A DNA stretch of 64,000 nt from Syngnathus acus (lineage: Eukaryota; Chordata; Actinopteri; Syngnathiformes; Syngnathidae), in assembly GCF_901709675.1 (NCBI RefSeq), contig NC_051094.1:9976501-10040500 (forward strand), read 5' to 3'. The number at the start of each line of letters is the position of its first letter. The first letter of the stretch is position 1. The translations under genes were made by a program, and so were the position numbers. The notes below the pieces were generated by a model. That model was given only the letters and a program-made list of their open reading frames with translations. It did not search any database and had not been told where the DNA came from. Below, piece by piece: positions 49,001 through 58,080 of the stretch.

Positions 49001-51367
49001 GCGATGGCAGGTTCATTTGTCCAAACAGAAATTGAAGCTGCAGGAAGGAAAATGTAGCACGGCTCCATCTCTCCACAAATCGCCACGACGGTGAATTTGA
49101 ATGTGACATTTTTACCATCAGACAGCCATTTTCCCATGCGCTTCATTGCAATGATGAGCGGTGCAGCTCAATTAAAGGCTGAGTGAGCAGACCTCCACTG
49201 TTGTGTGTCAGAGAGCCAACAGAGGAGTGAAATGAGGCTTGCCTGATTTTGTATGTGTTCTCCTTGCAACGAACACCCACAAATGTGAAACTCTCATACG
49301 TGTTGTCAACCTCTTCCAGTCTCCAAGAAAAACTCCACCCTGTTGCCTCCTGCTAGTTTTACCACTGCTGCACATACAAAACCGGCCCGAGCGTCTGAGC
49401 TCGGGTTTCTCGACCCAACGACCCTTCAGCCTTACGGGGGAGCCTTATCCGCACGTACAAAAACAAGCACATCCAGCTCCTTTTACAGTCAAAATGTTCC
49501 TTTGCCATATTCATATGGGTGGCAGATCCGCATGGCATGTGGAACTAATATTCCTCTATTGTGTGTTTGCAAAACGACAGTGCAGTATGCAGACTGAGTG
49601 TGTTTGTTGTTCGCTACTAGGGTGCTTCAAGGCTTTACTGGCACCTTCAGTCATTTGAAGAAAAAAAAACTCTTGAAGAGCCAACTACAGAGAGCCAGAC
49701 ATGTCAAGATGTTACTTGTAAACATGAGGCACACCTGACCAATAAGATTCTAAGCGATGTCTGTACAAAGATAATAATACTCACTTATGATTTACTGTGT
49801 GGTGTTAAAAGGGATCCCACACACCTCAAAGGAGAAAATAAATTGATAATACAGTGGAACCATTTTTAGTCCGACCAACATATTTGGGAAAAATATGCCT
49901 CTAAAGTTATCACAGAACCTTACAAGACCGCAGATTTCGACTTTGGCTTTATTCCGAAAAAGGATTTATCTCAACAAGGGGTGTTAAGAGACAAAGAATG
50001 TACAACCATTTATGGAAGATAAGCAGAGTATCCAGCAGTTTTCAAAGTTATGATTGAGTACATTATGTAATGGTTATAGTTGTTTTCAAATTAATATGGT
50101 TTTTACTCTTCTGCATGTCACAATAAACACATTTTTAAAAATGACTGAAACGTGAGGAAAATATTGCACCATTACAATGCCGTATTAAAGTTACTTAGAG
50201 TTTTATTTTGAATGGATATTATAATTTTCCTTTTTAACTTATAAGTCTTGAACTTTTAAATGAAGGTTTTATGATGGAGACAATTCCATTTCCGTTTGCG
50301 TTTATGAGGAGACGAATGAAAACCTATGATGTTATACTCATGGATGATGATGATAAATACTATATCATTAATGATATTTCTTAAATCAAAAAAGGTAATA
50401 TAGTGCATCAAAAAATTGTTTCGTGGTGACATTTTGAATTTGTTTATACAATTATTTAAAGAAATTAAAAAATGAAAGATAATACAATATGCTGAGGTTT
50501 ACTTATAATATCGACAAACAACACTATTTGTACTCGTGGCAGAGAGGTGGGGGGTCGCAAAATGTTTTCCTCCTTCCGTAACAGAAAATAATTGAGAAGC
50601 AGTTTTACATTGATACAGTAATGCAATGCATTTTACTGACGTCTGTGTGCAATTTTCCATTATTATAGAAATAAAGTTCTGTAACCAAAATTATACTGAA
50701 ACTTTACTATGTGACTTGCAATTGTCTGGGAAACGCCCAGCGTCAAGATGGAATAGGCTAGACTTCACACGTGACCTTAATGAGTGCTATAGAAAATGGA
50801 TGGCAGGACTGCACTAAGCTACGCCACAATTACACAATCGCACCATACGTTGATCCACTAAGAACGAATCAAGAAGGTCAGCCCACTCATTGATCAGAAA
50901 AACTAATAAAATCTCCATACTGTTAATTCCACATGCCTGTCACCCGTCAAACAGCTCATCGAAAGAAGTAACGATGCAACTAACGATGGCTCACCGAGGC
51001 AAAGCTGACAACCTCCCATGATGAGGGATTTACCTGACTGAGAATGACTAAGGTGAAACTATGAGAACTTGTCAGTGGAACAAATGCATATCCAGCCAGA
51101 GGAGAAGATCATCCTCCTTGCTGGACTTGAGCCCACTGAGTGGAAGCACACAAGAGCTGCTCAGTTCTCATCATATCCTGTCTGATTTGCTCCCCACGGG
51201 CCTCCAAAGTGAAATAGCAGCTCACACATATGGTGAACTACACGCGCAATACACATGCCAGGCTGATTATTGAAAAAGATTGATGAGCTACTCACAGCTT
51301 CTCCAGGGCATTAAGTCCAAAGAAGGAGCCATTGTTCAGGACCCTAATTTTGTTGTGGCTCAGTATT
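35691..51367 (-). CDS. adgra2: Adhesion GPCR A2 (GPR124), 5'-incomplete gene
   Basis: In vertebrates ADGRA2 acts with RECK as a Wnt7a/7b-specific co-receptor that drives brain vessel sprouting and blood-brain barrier formation. Eighteen exons, all with matching phases and GT-AG borders, encode 1273 residues here. In order: four 24-residue leucine-rich repeats, LRRCT (FxCDC...LCAYP), an Ig domain (FHC...WEC), a hormone-receptor domain (WPRTLAGI...CDRFGKW), the GAIN/GPS region, seven TM helices and a long tail ending ETTV, a PDZ ligand known to bind DLG1. Motifs such as [22 protein letters not shown]-like [15 protein letters not shown] and CSYPLNS match the human protein. The signal peptide and LRRNT exon were not found in the remaining 12.6 kb and probably lie beyond the window. 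No frameshift or premature stop was seen. Confidence 0.96.
37250..37339 (-). CDS. adgra2: adgra2 TM4 exon
   Basis: A 90-base exon after a TTTAAG acceptor encoding [20 protein letters not shown] and NYGDNSP, with an A/GTGAGT donor. A later GATAG was rejected as acceptor because it would drop the conserved FYLI. Confidence 0.93.
37930..38078 (-). CDS. adgra2: adgra2 TM3 exon
   Basis: A 149-base exon encoding [20 protein letters not shown] and a short loop ending RPMLR. Acceptor CAACAG, donor AG/GTCAGA. Confidence 0.94.
38162..38285 (-). CDS. adgra2: adgra2 TM2 exon
   Basis: A 124-base exon encoding [16 protein letters not shown] and [16 protein letters not shown] to VCQA. Acceptor TTATTAG (phase 2), donor GCA/GTAAGT. 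Confidence 0.94.
38376..38503 (-). CDS. adgra2: adgra2 TM1 exon
   Basis: A 128-base exon encoding [18 protein letters not shown] then [18 protein letters not shown] and THILHH. Acceptor TATCCAG, donor AG/GTATCA. Confidence 0.94.
38573..38766 (-). CDS. adgra2: adgra2 GPS exon
   Basis: A 194-base exon encoding [38 protein letters not shown] and [13 protein letters not shown]. It carries the GPS cysteine/Trp framework, but the cleavage triad position reads S-L-L-G, not His-Leu-Thr/Ser, so self-cleavage is not expected. Confidence 0.92.
39131..39320 (-). CDS. adgra2: adgra2 GAIN exon ([12 protein letters not shown])
   Basis: A 190-base exon encoding [35 protein letters not shown] and TPVIYVGL. 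Acceptor CTGTAG, donor G/GTAAGG. Confidence 0.92.
39413..39613 (-). CDS. adgra2: adgra2 GAIN exon ([12 protein letters not shown])
   Basis: A 201-base phase 0-0 exon encoding [28 protein letters not shown] and [15 protein letters not shown]. Acceptor TGTACAG, donor AAG/GTGAGC. Confidence 0.92.
39710..39871 (-). CDS. adgra2: adgra2 GAIN exon ([11 protein letters not shown])
   Basis: A 162-base phase 0-0 exon encoding [31 protein letters not shown] and HAQYFSM. Acceptor GCCCCAG, donor ATG/GTAGGA. Confidence 0.93.
40089..40238 (-). CDS. adgra2: adgra2 GAIN exon ([14 protein letters not shown])
   Basis: A 150-base phase 0-0 exon encoding [19 protein letters not shown] and [21 protein letters not shown]. 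The donor GAG/GTTTGA is weak but gives the correct homologous junction. The 78-base intron before it happens to stay open in frame. Confidence 0.9.
40317..40515 (-). CDS. adgra2: adgra2 hormone-receptor domain exon
   Basis: A 199-base exon encoding [39 protein letters not shown] and [13 protein letters not shown]. Acceptor ACTCCAG, donor CTG/GTCAGT. Confidence 0.94.
40593..40757 (-). CDS. adgra2: adgra2 Ig domain exon, second half
   Basis: A 165-base exon encoding [33 protein letters not shown] and VVNNRGEF. It contains the second Ig cysteine in WEC. Acceptor ATATCCAG, donor AG/GTAAGT. Confidence 0.94.
40842..41055 (-). CDS. adgra2: adgra2 Ig domain exon, first half
   Basis: A 214-base exon encoding [38 protein letters not shown] and HDCTFIT. 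Acceptor GTGCCAG, donor AG/GTGAAG. Confidence 0.94.
41128..41291 (-). CDS. adgra2: adgra2 LRR C-terminal cap exon
   Basis: A 164-base exon encoding [32 protein letters not shown] and LRESQLNC, the LRRCT cap. Acceptor TCACCAG, donor G/GTGAGG. Confidence 0.93.
41604..41675 (-). CDS. adgra2: adgra2 leucine-rich repeat exon 4
   Basis: A 72-base, phase 2-2 exon encoding [20 protein letters not shown] and LKLV. The nearer CAG at 41665 was rejected since it would break the 72-base LRR period. Confidence 0.92.
41770..41841 (-). CDS. adgra2: adgra2 leucine-rich repeat exon 3
   Basis: A 72-base, phase 2-2 exon encoding [20 protein letters not shown] and LTKL, almost the same as the human [18 protein letters not shown] block. 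Donor T/GTAAGA. Confidence 0.94.
43014..43085 (-). CDS. adgra2: adgra2 leucine-rich repeat exon 2
   Basis: A 72-base, phase 2-2 exon encoding [20 protein letters not shown] and LRKL. Acceptor TCCACAG, donor CT/GTAAGT. Confidence 0.93.
44080..44410 (-). pseudogene. Tc1-like transposase relic
   Basis: On the reverse strand 44398-44340 reads [11 protein letters not shown], the last catalytic Asp region ([11 protein letters not shown]) of Tc1/mariner transposases. Downstream blocks [14 protein letters not shown] and related sequence follow in broken frames with stops. No terminal repeats were found, so it is an inactive fragment. Confidence 0.7.
48775..48806. repeat. GT microsatellite
   Basis: Tandem TG units with one GC interruption in the adgra2 8.2-kb intron. 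Confidence 0.8.
50728..50815 (+). repeat. L2/Maui-like LINE 3' tail
   Basis: Contains GATGGAATAGGCTAGAC, then CTATAGAAAATGGATGGCA, the decayed sense-strand tail of the common LINE. Confidence 0.5.
51296..51367 (-). CDS. adgra2: adgra2 leucine-rich repeat exon 1
   Basis: A 72-base, phase 2-2 exon encoding [20 protein letters not shown] and LEKL, matching the first human repeat ([22 protein letters not shown]). Acceptor TTTGCAG, donor CT/GTGAGT. It is the most upstream exon found. Confidence 0.94.
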
Positions 51368-52479
51368 CTGCAAAGAAACACAAAGAAAACGTGTTAAATA
51401 TTCCTTTGAGGATACATTGAAACACATTTTATTCGGCTGACATTTGTTTTAGCCAAAGAGGAGGAAGTTAGGTTTTCATCGAGTTGCACACAACAAGGAC
51501 CAGAGCTAAGTGACTACATGAGCACTTGCTGCAACAGTCACACGTCATTTTCCTGGCTAGACAGTAGACTAGATGGTTCCAATTAAAAATGGAAAAGAAC
51601 ATCAGGATTATAAGCGGTATGCTAATCTTGATCATCATTTTGCATGCATTTTGTACATCAAAAGCAAGTGTGTCCACATCAAGCGCATGGCAAGGCAGCT
51701 CAGTAGGCCTTTTCCATTGCTCGCTTGTGGTCTTATCACTACACAGACACAATGGAAGTGAGACTGAGATATGTGACAAGGGATCATGGGAAATGGAAAT
51801 TCAGAGTCAACAAGGCTCTTCACTCATCACAATGTGAGCGTGAAGTCCGAGTGGCAGGCGATGTGACTTACGTGACTTTCTTATAGTGCTGAGGAGCAGG
51901 AAATGTGGGAGGGCTCCATAAACAGGATGTTTGCTTTGGCTTCATTAAGGTAGACCATACTTAAGTGGTGAAAAAGACAACATTTCAGACTCCACTTTCA
52001 TAGACACTAAAGACAATTTCTTATAAACAAACTGCATGCATTGATCTCCAGCATGGACTCCAGCGAAGAGCCCATGCACCTTTTTTGCATTAAATTTAAA
52101 GGGAATGAGCGGCTTCCAGTGGCCAGGAAGCAAGTTAGTTGTGTTCACGCCCACAACGGCGAAAACGCCCATTTCCAACCCCACCCATCTGTGAAAATGC
52201 CAAAAAGAAAGAAAACTCCACCCTAACACCCAGTCAAACTGCATTTTGTGCTACACTTAAGATCAGCACAAAATTAGAGACCCTTGTGTCACCTTCTTCA
52301 AGTCACTGTCATCTAGTATTATCCTACCAAGTGTGGAAATGTCACTATTTCTAATAAACATGTGGAAGGGGAGCACATGATGAAAACGAACTTGCTTGAA
52401 ATATGAGAATAAAGCAGCTTTTTGTACTCTCTTTTAACGTGTGTGTCACGCTGGAACTTTTGGCAATGCAGTGCAGTGT

Positions 52480-52610
52480 TATAGTTGTTAGCACTTCTGC
52501 CTTCAAATTGTAAGATTCAGTTTGAATCTCAGCTCCAGCCTTTCTGTATGAAACATTGCACTTTCTTCAAGTGCATGCATTGATTTCTCCAGGCTACTGC
52601 CCACATAACA
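52480..52610 (+). repeat. L2/Maui-like LINE 3' fragment
   Basis: AGTTGTTAGCACTTCTGCC followed by GTTTGAATCTCAGCTCCAGCC is the decayed counterpart of the usual GTGGTTAGCAC...GGTTCGAATC block. Confidence 0.5.
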
Positions 52611-52914
52611 TCTAATATATTTTGTTAATTGTTTGTACATTATTTTCAAGAACAATTCTCTGTAAACCTGGAAGTCACCTGCTCACGAGAGGACAAAACT
52701 CTGTTCCTGCCGTCCCAGATTCTAAAATGGTCCAGTCCCATTCATCTATATATAACATCTTCCACGAACCAGGAAGTGGCCTACACAAACTCAGATGAAA
52801 ACAAACACAAACATTTTTTTTCCCCACTTATGTTGTTAAGTCTTGGCAGGTCTATGTGCGATTGGGAACGGGAGCACAGAATAAAAAAACACAGAGGAAT
52901 GTGTCTTTTCCAGT

Positions 52915-53200
52915 CTTAAATGTTTTACATTGGCTCCAAATTAGATTTTAAAGTTCTGCTGTTGGTGTATACGTAAAGATTTGGGTCCTGAATACAATAG
53001 AGAAACACTGATTGAATATAAATCCAGTAAGGCTCTGAGGTCTGCAGCCTGGGGTCAAATAATGGAGTTCGGAGTTTCAAGCAGACATGGTGAAGCAGCG
53101 TTTAGGTGTTGTGCTGCAGGCAAATGGAATAAATTGCCAGCAAAAATGAAGTCAGCTCCGAGTGTAAATGTGTTTAAATCCAGGTTAAAATTCTGATTTC
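52915..53200 (+). pseudogene. LINE polyprotein C-terminal relic
   Basis: A TTGGCTCCAAATTAGATTTTA stretch (the LHWLP...FKVLLLVY block at DNA level) precedes a 71-residue open frame from 52981 with ALRSAAWG, GVSSRHGEAAFRCCAAGKWN and APSVNVFKSRLK. These are conserved C-terminal blocks of fish non-LTR retrotransposons. It is truncated at the 5' side. Confidence 0.65.
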
Positions 53201-54369
53201 CAAAATCATGTTCTTGCACTGTATGTTCTGTTTAGCAAGCTATTTTTATTTTTTTGGTTTTCATTTTGTTTACAAATGTTGTCGTTTTAATTATGTGATG
53301 CACATTGAGATAATTCATATTAAATGTCTTATTTGTGTTCAATTATGTTGCGTTTACAACTCTGGTTTGGACGAAAGGAAAACCAACATAAATGGTGCTT
53401 ACATTTGGTGTGGTTCACGGTTTGAGTCACAACTTGTCTGGACCGCCCTTAAGATGTTTGGAAGTTTGCCGTAAAGTGAATTAATCCTAATAATAATGCT
53501 GGGTAACTGCTTGTCACAACATGCGGTGACTGCCTAACAAAAATATACTCAATGATTTTTTTTCCTTTTTGTGAACAATTCAACCTTGACAGAGTGATAG
53601 TTTTTATTTATTTATTTTTTTTACCAAGCTTGTTGACAGTTTTGTTTATGTTTATAGCCCAGTATGCTGCCCGGTGGTGTCTCACTGCAAGGGGCCGCCA
53701 TCATTAACACACCTTTCCGGTTTCACAAAATTTTCCTTCATAGCACGTGGCCATTAATGGGGTGTGAGCGACATTAAATGTGCCCTAATCAAGACAGTCG
53801 AGGCATGGTTGCACCTTTAAAAGGGGGGCTGGCTGTGAACAGTCTGTGAACCACTCCCCACCCCCTCCTCACTTGTTTCCTGCCACATCAATAAAAACAC
53901 TGCCTTAAGCCCCACGCCTTCCAAGTCATTTAATGACCTGATTAAATCATCCAGTTATGGTTTACTGGAACAAACTGGCCAACATTCACTTCTTCCCTTC
54001 CACAAACACTCTTTCAGGAAGAAAAGAAAGGCAGCTTGTAAGCAAAATCATTTTTGCCTGTCAACGTCTTTCTGCAAACATCGTCATTAACGACCACTTA
54101 AATGTTGCACAAATGACTACTGATAACAACATGGATAGGTTTCATTCAAGGTGCGGTGGTGCTTGTTGTCCAACCTCTTCCAGTAATACGTTATGCTGCT
54201 TTAAGGCAAGCAAAAGTGAGCAACTTTTAATATGTTTGGCAACCATGTTTATAACCTGCACTTTGGGGGGAATAAACTGAGTGTGAACATGTGTTACTAT
54301 GCATCAATCCAGATTGTATATGTGCAGCTCAGACATAATTCATTTGAAAAAAGAAAACATTCTCGTTTT

Positions 54370-54440
54370 ATGCTTATACGGGCTAGGACACCTGTGACCC
54401 TATAATGACTCTAATGCAGCATAGAAAAATGGATGGGTGA
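54370..54440 (+). repeat. LINE 3' tail scrap
   Basis: CACCTGTGACCCTATAATGA and GCATAGAAAAATGGATGGGT are a strongly decayed LINE tail. Confidence 0.35.
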
Positions 54441-57400
54441 ATTACAATTGTGGATACGTCATTTGTGTGAGATATTTAGTCAAACCACCAGTAAGCTACT
54501 TCATTGCTAAATCCTGGCAATGTAATCATTGTAATTTAATCAATAGGCCTTTCCCTTGATATTTAACATCGCAACATGTTATTTTAAGAGGTCACGCATG
54601 AGAAATGAGGATCATTTTGTAGAATTGTCCGCAGTCAACACGTAGCACAGCACAGGTGCAGAATGGACATGTTGTCATGGCTCCATAGAGACAATGACTG
54701 AAAGACATTTTAGCGCGGATAAATGACGCATGTAGTAACCCGAGTCTGAACCTCTGACTCCCAAGACATCAGGTCTCTCACTTGACTTTGGCCACAGTAT
54801 CATTGCCATAACAGAAAGCAGCCCCGAGATGAAAGCTTAAGACATCCGGAACTGGCGGAATAATTCAAAACAGATAGAGAGGAGAAAGTCCCATCTGGAA
54901 CATGCCATTTAATTCAATGCAGACAGTTAAAATACAGATTACTTTTCTTTGACTCAGCTTATTGTGAAACAAAAAAAAATACATTAGTCAGAGGAGTGAC
55001 CATATGTTTGGCTCAATATGCAGGCATCACCTCTATCATCTTCAAGAAAACATGCTTTAAACTCTTAGAATAGGGTTACAATTCAGACCAATATGTAATA
55101 TGATGAGATGAAATATAGATAGATGAAATATTTAGATGAAACTCAAAATACTGATAATTTCAGAGGTTGAGAAATACGAAGGTCTCCCGCACACATAAAA
55201 ATACTCCGTTATTGTGGCCAGCTCTGGTGGTTTAATGCAAGCTCATTAGCACAAAATTCAATGCGAGCATTCCGACACGGTTTGTCCCTGAAATGAAAAG
55301 TAGCAAATACACAAGGTCAAAGTGACTCTCAAATTAATTTGCCTGTGTTTCTCATTTTCGAGAACAAGCTGGACTCTTTGGAGGCTCACAATGAGCACTT
55401 TCCCCATTTGGAAAAGCCAGTTAAAAATAATGCTCTTGTAGGCCCATGTTAAACTTCTCTTGCGTGTTGGTACAATAGTTCCCAAGGCATGCGATTGTTC
55501 AATGCAATTAGGGCTGATGATTGATTACTGTTCTAATACACCGTTCCGTGAAATGAAATTCATTGTAACCAATATGAGCATTTGACCGGAAGTCTCTTCA
55601 CGGGAAGTTCCTCCTCCCACATTTGTTCCTCCAGAATAGACCTCAGAAATAAGATGGATATAAGTTTGTGGTTTCTGATGGATGTACAGTATTTGACTGT
55701 GTGTTGCGGACATGTGGAACTTTTTTATTTGAGTCCAGCAAAGACTATTAAATCTTCTTTATAGCTGACATTCACAAATAAGCAAGGACCACAAAAAGTG
55801 AGTTATGTAAAACTCTCTGCAGTCAAAAAAAGTCGCAGATTTCCAGAATTGTTTTTTTTAGCACTTCCAGACTTTGCACCCTCGCATGCGCATGATGTTT
55901 AGCTACACTGAGGACATTGTTCTCTTAAAAACAATAAAGAGAGAGCTACTCTGAGAAAGAGAGCGGCCGACCTCTGTAAACAGACAGAAATAGTCTGCGC
56001 TCCCATTAGGCTAAACAGGAAACCCAGCCAATTAGCTGTTTATTCAGAAGCCGACTTCCAGGGTCAGGCCTAGGAGAGAGAGCACTTCCCGGACGGCCAT
56101 TGGGCAGACGGATCGGAGCAGTGTGAACGGGGCGGGCAGGTGGCCGCTGACACACACGAGGCCAAACAAGGTAAACACAGCTATGGACGAAATGTCCTCA
56201 AAAGATCTTACCCCATGTGATGCGTCAACTGAGGCTTTGTGAGAGACTAGCAGATGGAGTACATTAATCGAATTAGCTGCACGACACATGGCGGAGAGAC
56301 GCCCTAACTCAGTCCAGACCATATTTAACATCTTTGATTCGCTTAAATATTGAGGCCCTGGATGCTAATTGAGTCGATGTCATCCATGTGAAGAGTGAGG
56401 CTTCATGTCAGTCTTGAGAGTCGCATTCAATGACCTCTCCTAACCCATTTACAAGCAATGCACAAGCCACTGAGGCCAGTTTTTCATGTTTAAATTCTGT
56501 GACTCCACCAATAAAAATTTCCAAATCCTTGTTGTACAATTTAAATAAAACATGATCAACCTGAAATGGTGTATACTTGAGAAAATACATACTATTTATA
56601 CATTACTTTCCATCAAAGTCCAATATAAATTGTCTTGCATATCAAACCAAGTATGAGTGAGGAAGAGGAAGTCAAGCCCAAAATACTTAACAATAATATG
56701 ATCAACGAGTCGAAATACTTCATTTTGATTAATATTGCATTTGTACAATATGAGTCAAGCAGCAATTTTTCACCCGCTTTTATCCATCTACGGGGGCGGC
56801 CATTGTGCCACATGCTGTCGACCGAAAATGACATTACAATTGTCAGGCAATGAGATAAACAAAAACAGGTGGATTTTGCCTGTTCCATTTATATTCCACA
56901 AACGAAACATTGATCAGAACATTGTGTTTCGACTAGCTGAGCCGTACAAAACATATTATTACAAAGAAAATTTGGGGCTTGAGTTCTTCTTTAAAAATAC
57001 GAATCTATCGTCCTTAGAATACTAAGAATTGCTACTTCCCAAAAAGAGTTAGGCTACTAAGAATTACTACTTCCCAAAAAGAGTTGGGCGGCTACAACGT
57101 AAAAAAGAAAAATATGCCGCTTGAATCGTTTCAAGCATTTGTTAACAGTTTGGTTTGTGCATATATGGCAACATATGCCCCACATTACATTTAAAAAACA
57201 ACAAGACATTGTTGTTTATTTAAGGGTTGGCTGTTCTGTACGTCAGTGAATATGTTGGTGTCTCAAAGCCAGGTCCTTAGAGACCAAGTTATTCTGTTGC
57301 ATGGTTCATTTCCACATGTGGTCAACGCTGCATGCCCCTGTATGTGTGTATACCTGTCAGTAGTGTGCACTGCAGCTGCCTTTCATTTTTTTTCCACAGC

Positions 57401-57448
57401 TGCTTTTGGTTGCGGGTCATTGCATGTATGGTGGAGTTGTGAAGTGTG

Positions 57449-57486
57449 GTGCACAGCAGCAGCAGCAGCAGCGGCAGAAGCAGAAG
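57449..57486. repeat. (CAG)n-type trinucleotide repeat
   Basis: Seven CAG/CGG units followed by AGAAGC repeats in noncoding sequence. Confidence 0.75.
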
Positions 57487-57814
57487 CTTTCCAGATCACA
57501 GCCTAGTGCAGAAGTCCAAACCGCAACCAGAAGGTCGAAAAGCCAAACACAAGATGATCACCTCCCTGCTGCCACTACAGGTTTGGTGACAGAGTTCTCC
57601 ATCTTTTTAGTATTTATAATACAATACATATACAGGAAATGTTCCATCCTGGTTTGCTATTTGTTTCAGGACATGAATGAGATGCATTAGTGTGTACTCC
57701 AATAGGCCTGTGTGGCCTTTAAATATTTACACATGCTGCACTGTACTTTGTGATCTGCAGCTGAAGCACTCAATGAGAATGAGGTTCTTAAATTGCAAAA
57801 TAATTCAATTGCAG

Positions 57815-58080
57815 TATAATCGGCTTGTGGGCTTCTGGGTTCAAATCTCCGCTCGGGCCATTATGTTTGTTTGCATATTCTCACTGCGCTAATGAGGATT
57901 TTTTTTCCCCCAGCTTCTTCCCACATTTAGTAAACATGCCAGGTTATATAAAGACTACAAATTGTCCATCGGTGTGAAGGTGAGAGTAAATGGTTATTTG
58001 TTCATTTGTGCTCTGCAGTGAGTTGGCAGTAACCAGTCCTCGCTTCTCGCCCAAAGTCAGATCCGTCCCAGCCCTAATAA
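57815..58080 (+). repeat. L2/Maui-like LINE 3' region
   Basis: Contains GGGTTCAAATCTCCGCTCGG, GTTTGCATATTCTCACTGCG, AAATTGTCCATCGGTGTGAA and CAGTCCTCGCTTCTCGCCC in the order of the LINE 3' end, sense orientation. Confidence 0.55.

Larger units (their letters stand above)
43086..51295 (-). other. adgra2: adgra2 intron of 8.2 kb between LRR exons 1 and 2
   Basis: An 8210-base GT-AG intron. It holds a Tc1-like transposase relic (about 44080-44410), a poly(G) run at 45644-45657, a GT microsatellite (48775-48805) and a LINE tail (50728-50815). The stretch 46480-47560 is unusually GC-rich and balanced for this AT-rich window. No other gene was recognised. Confidence 0.8.
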
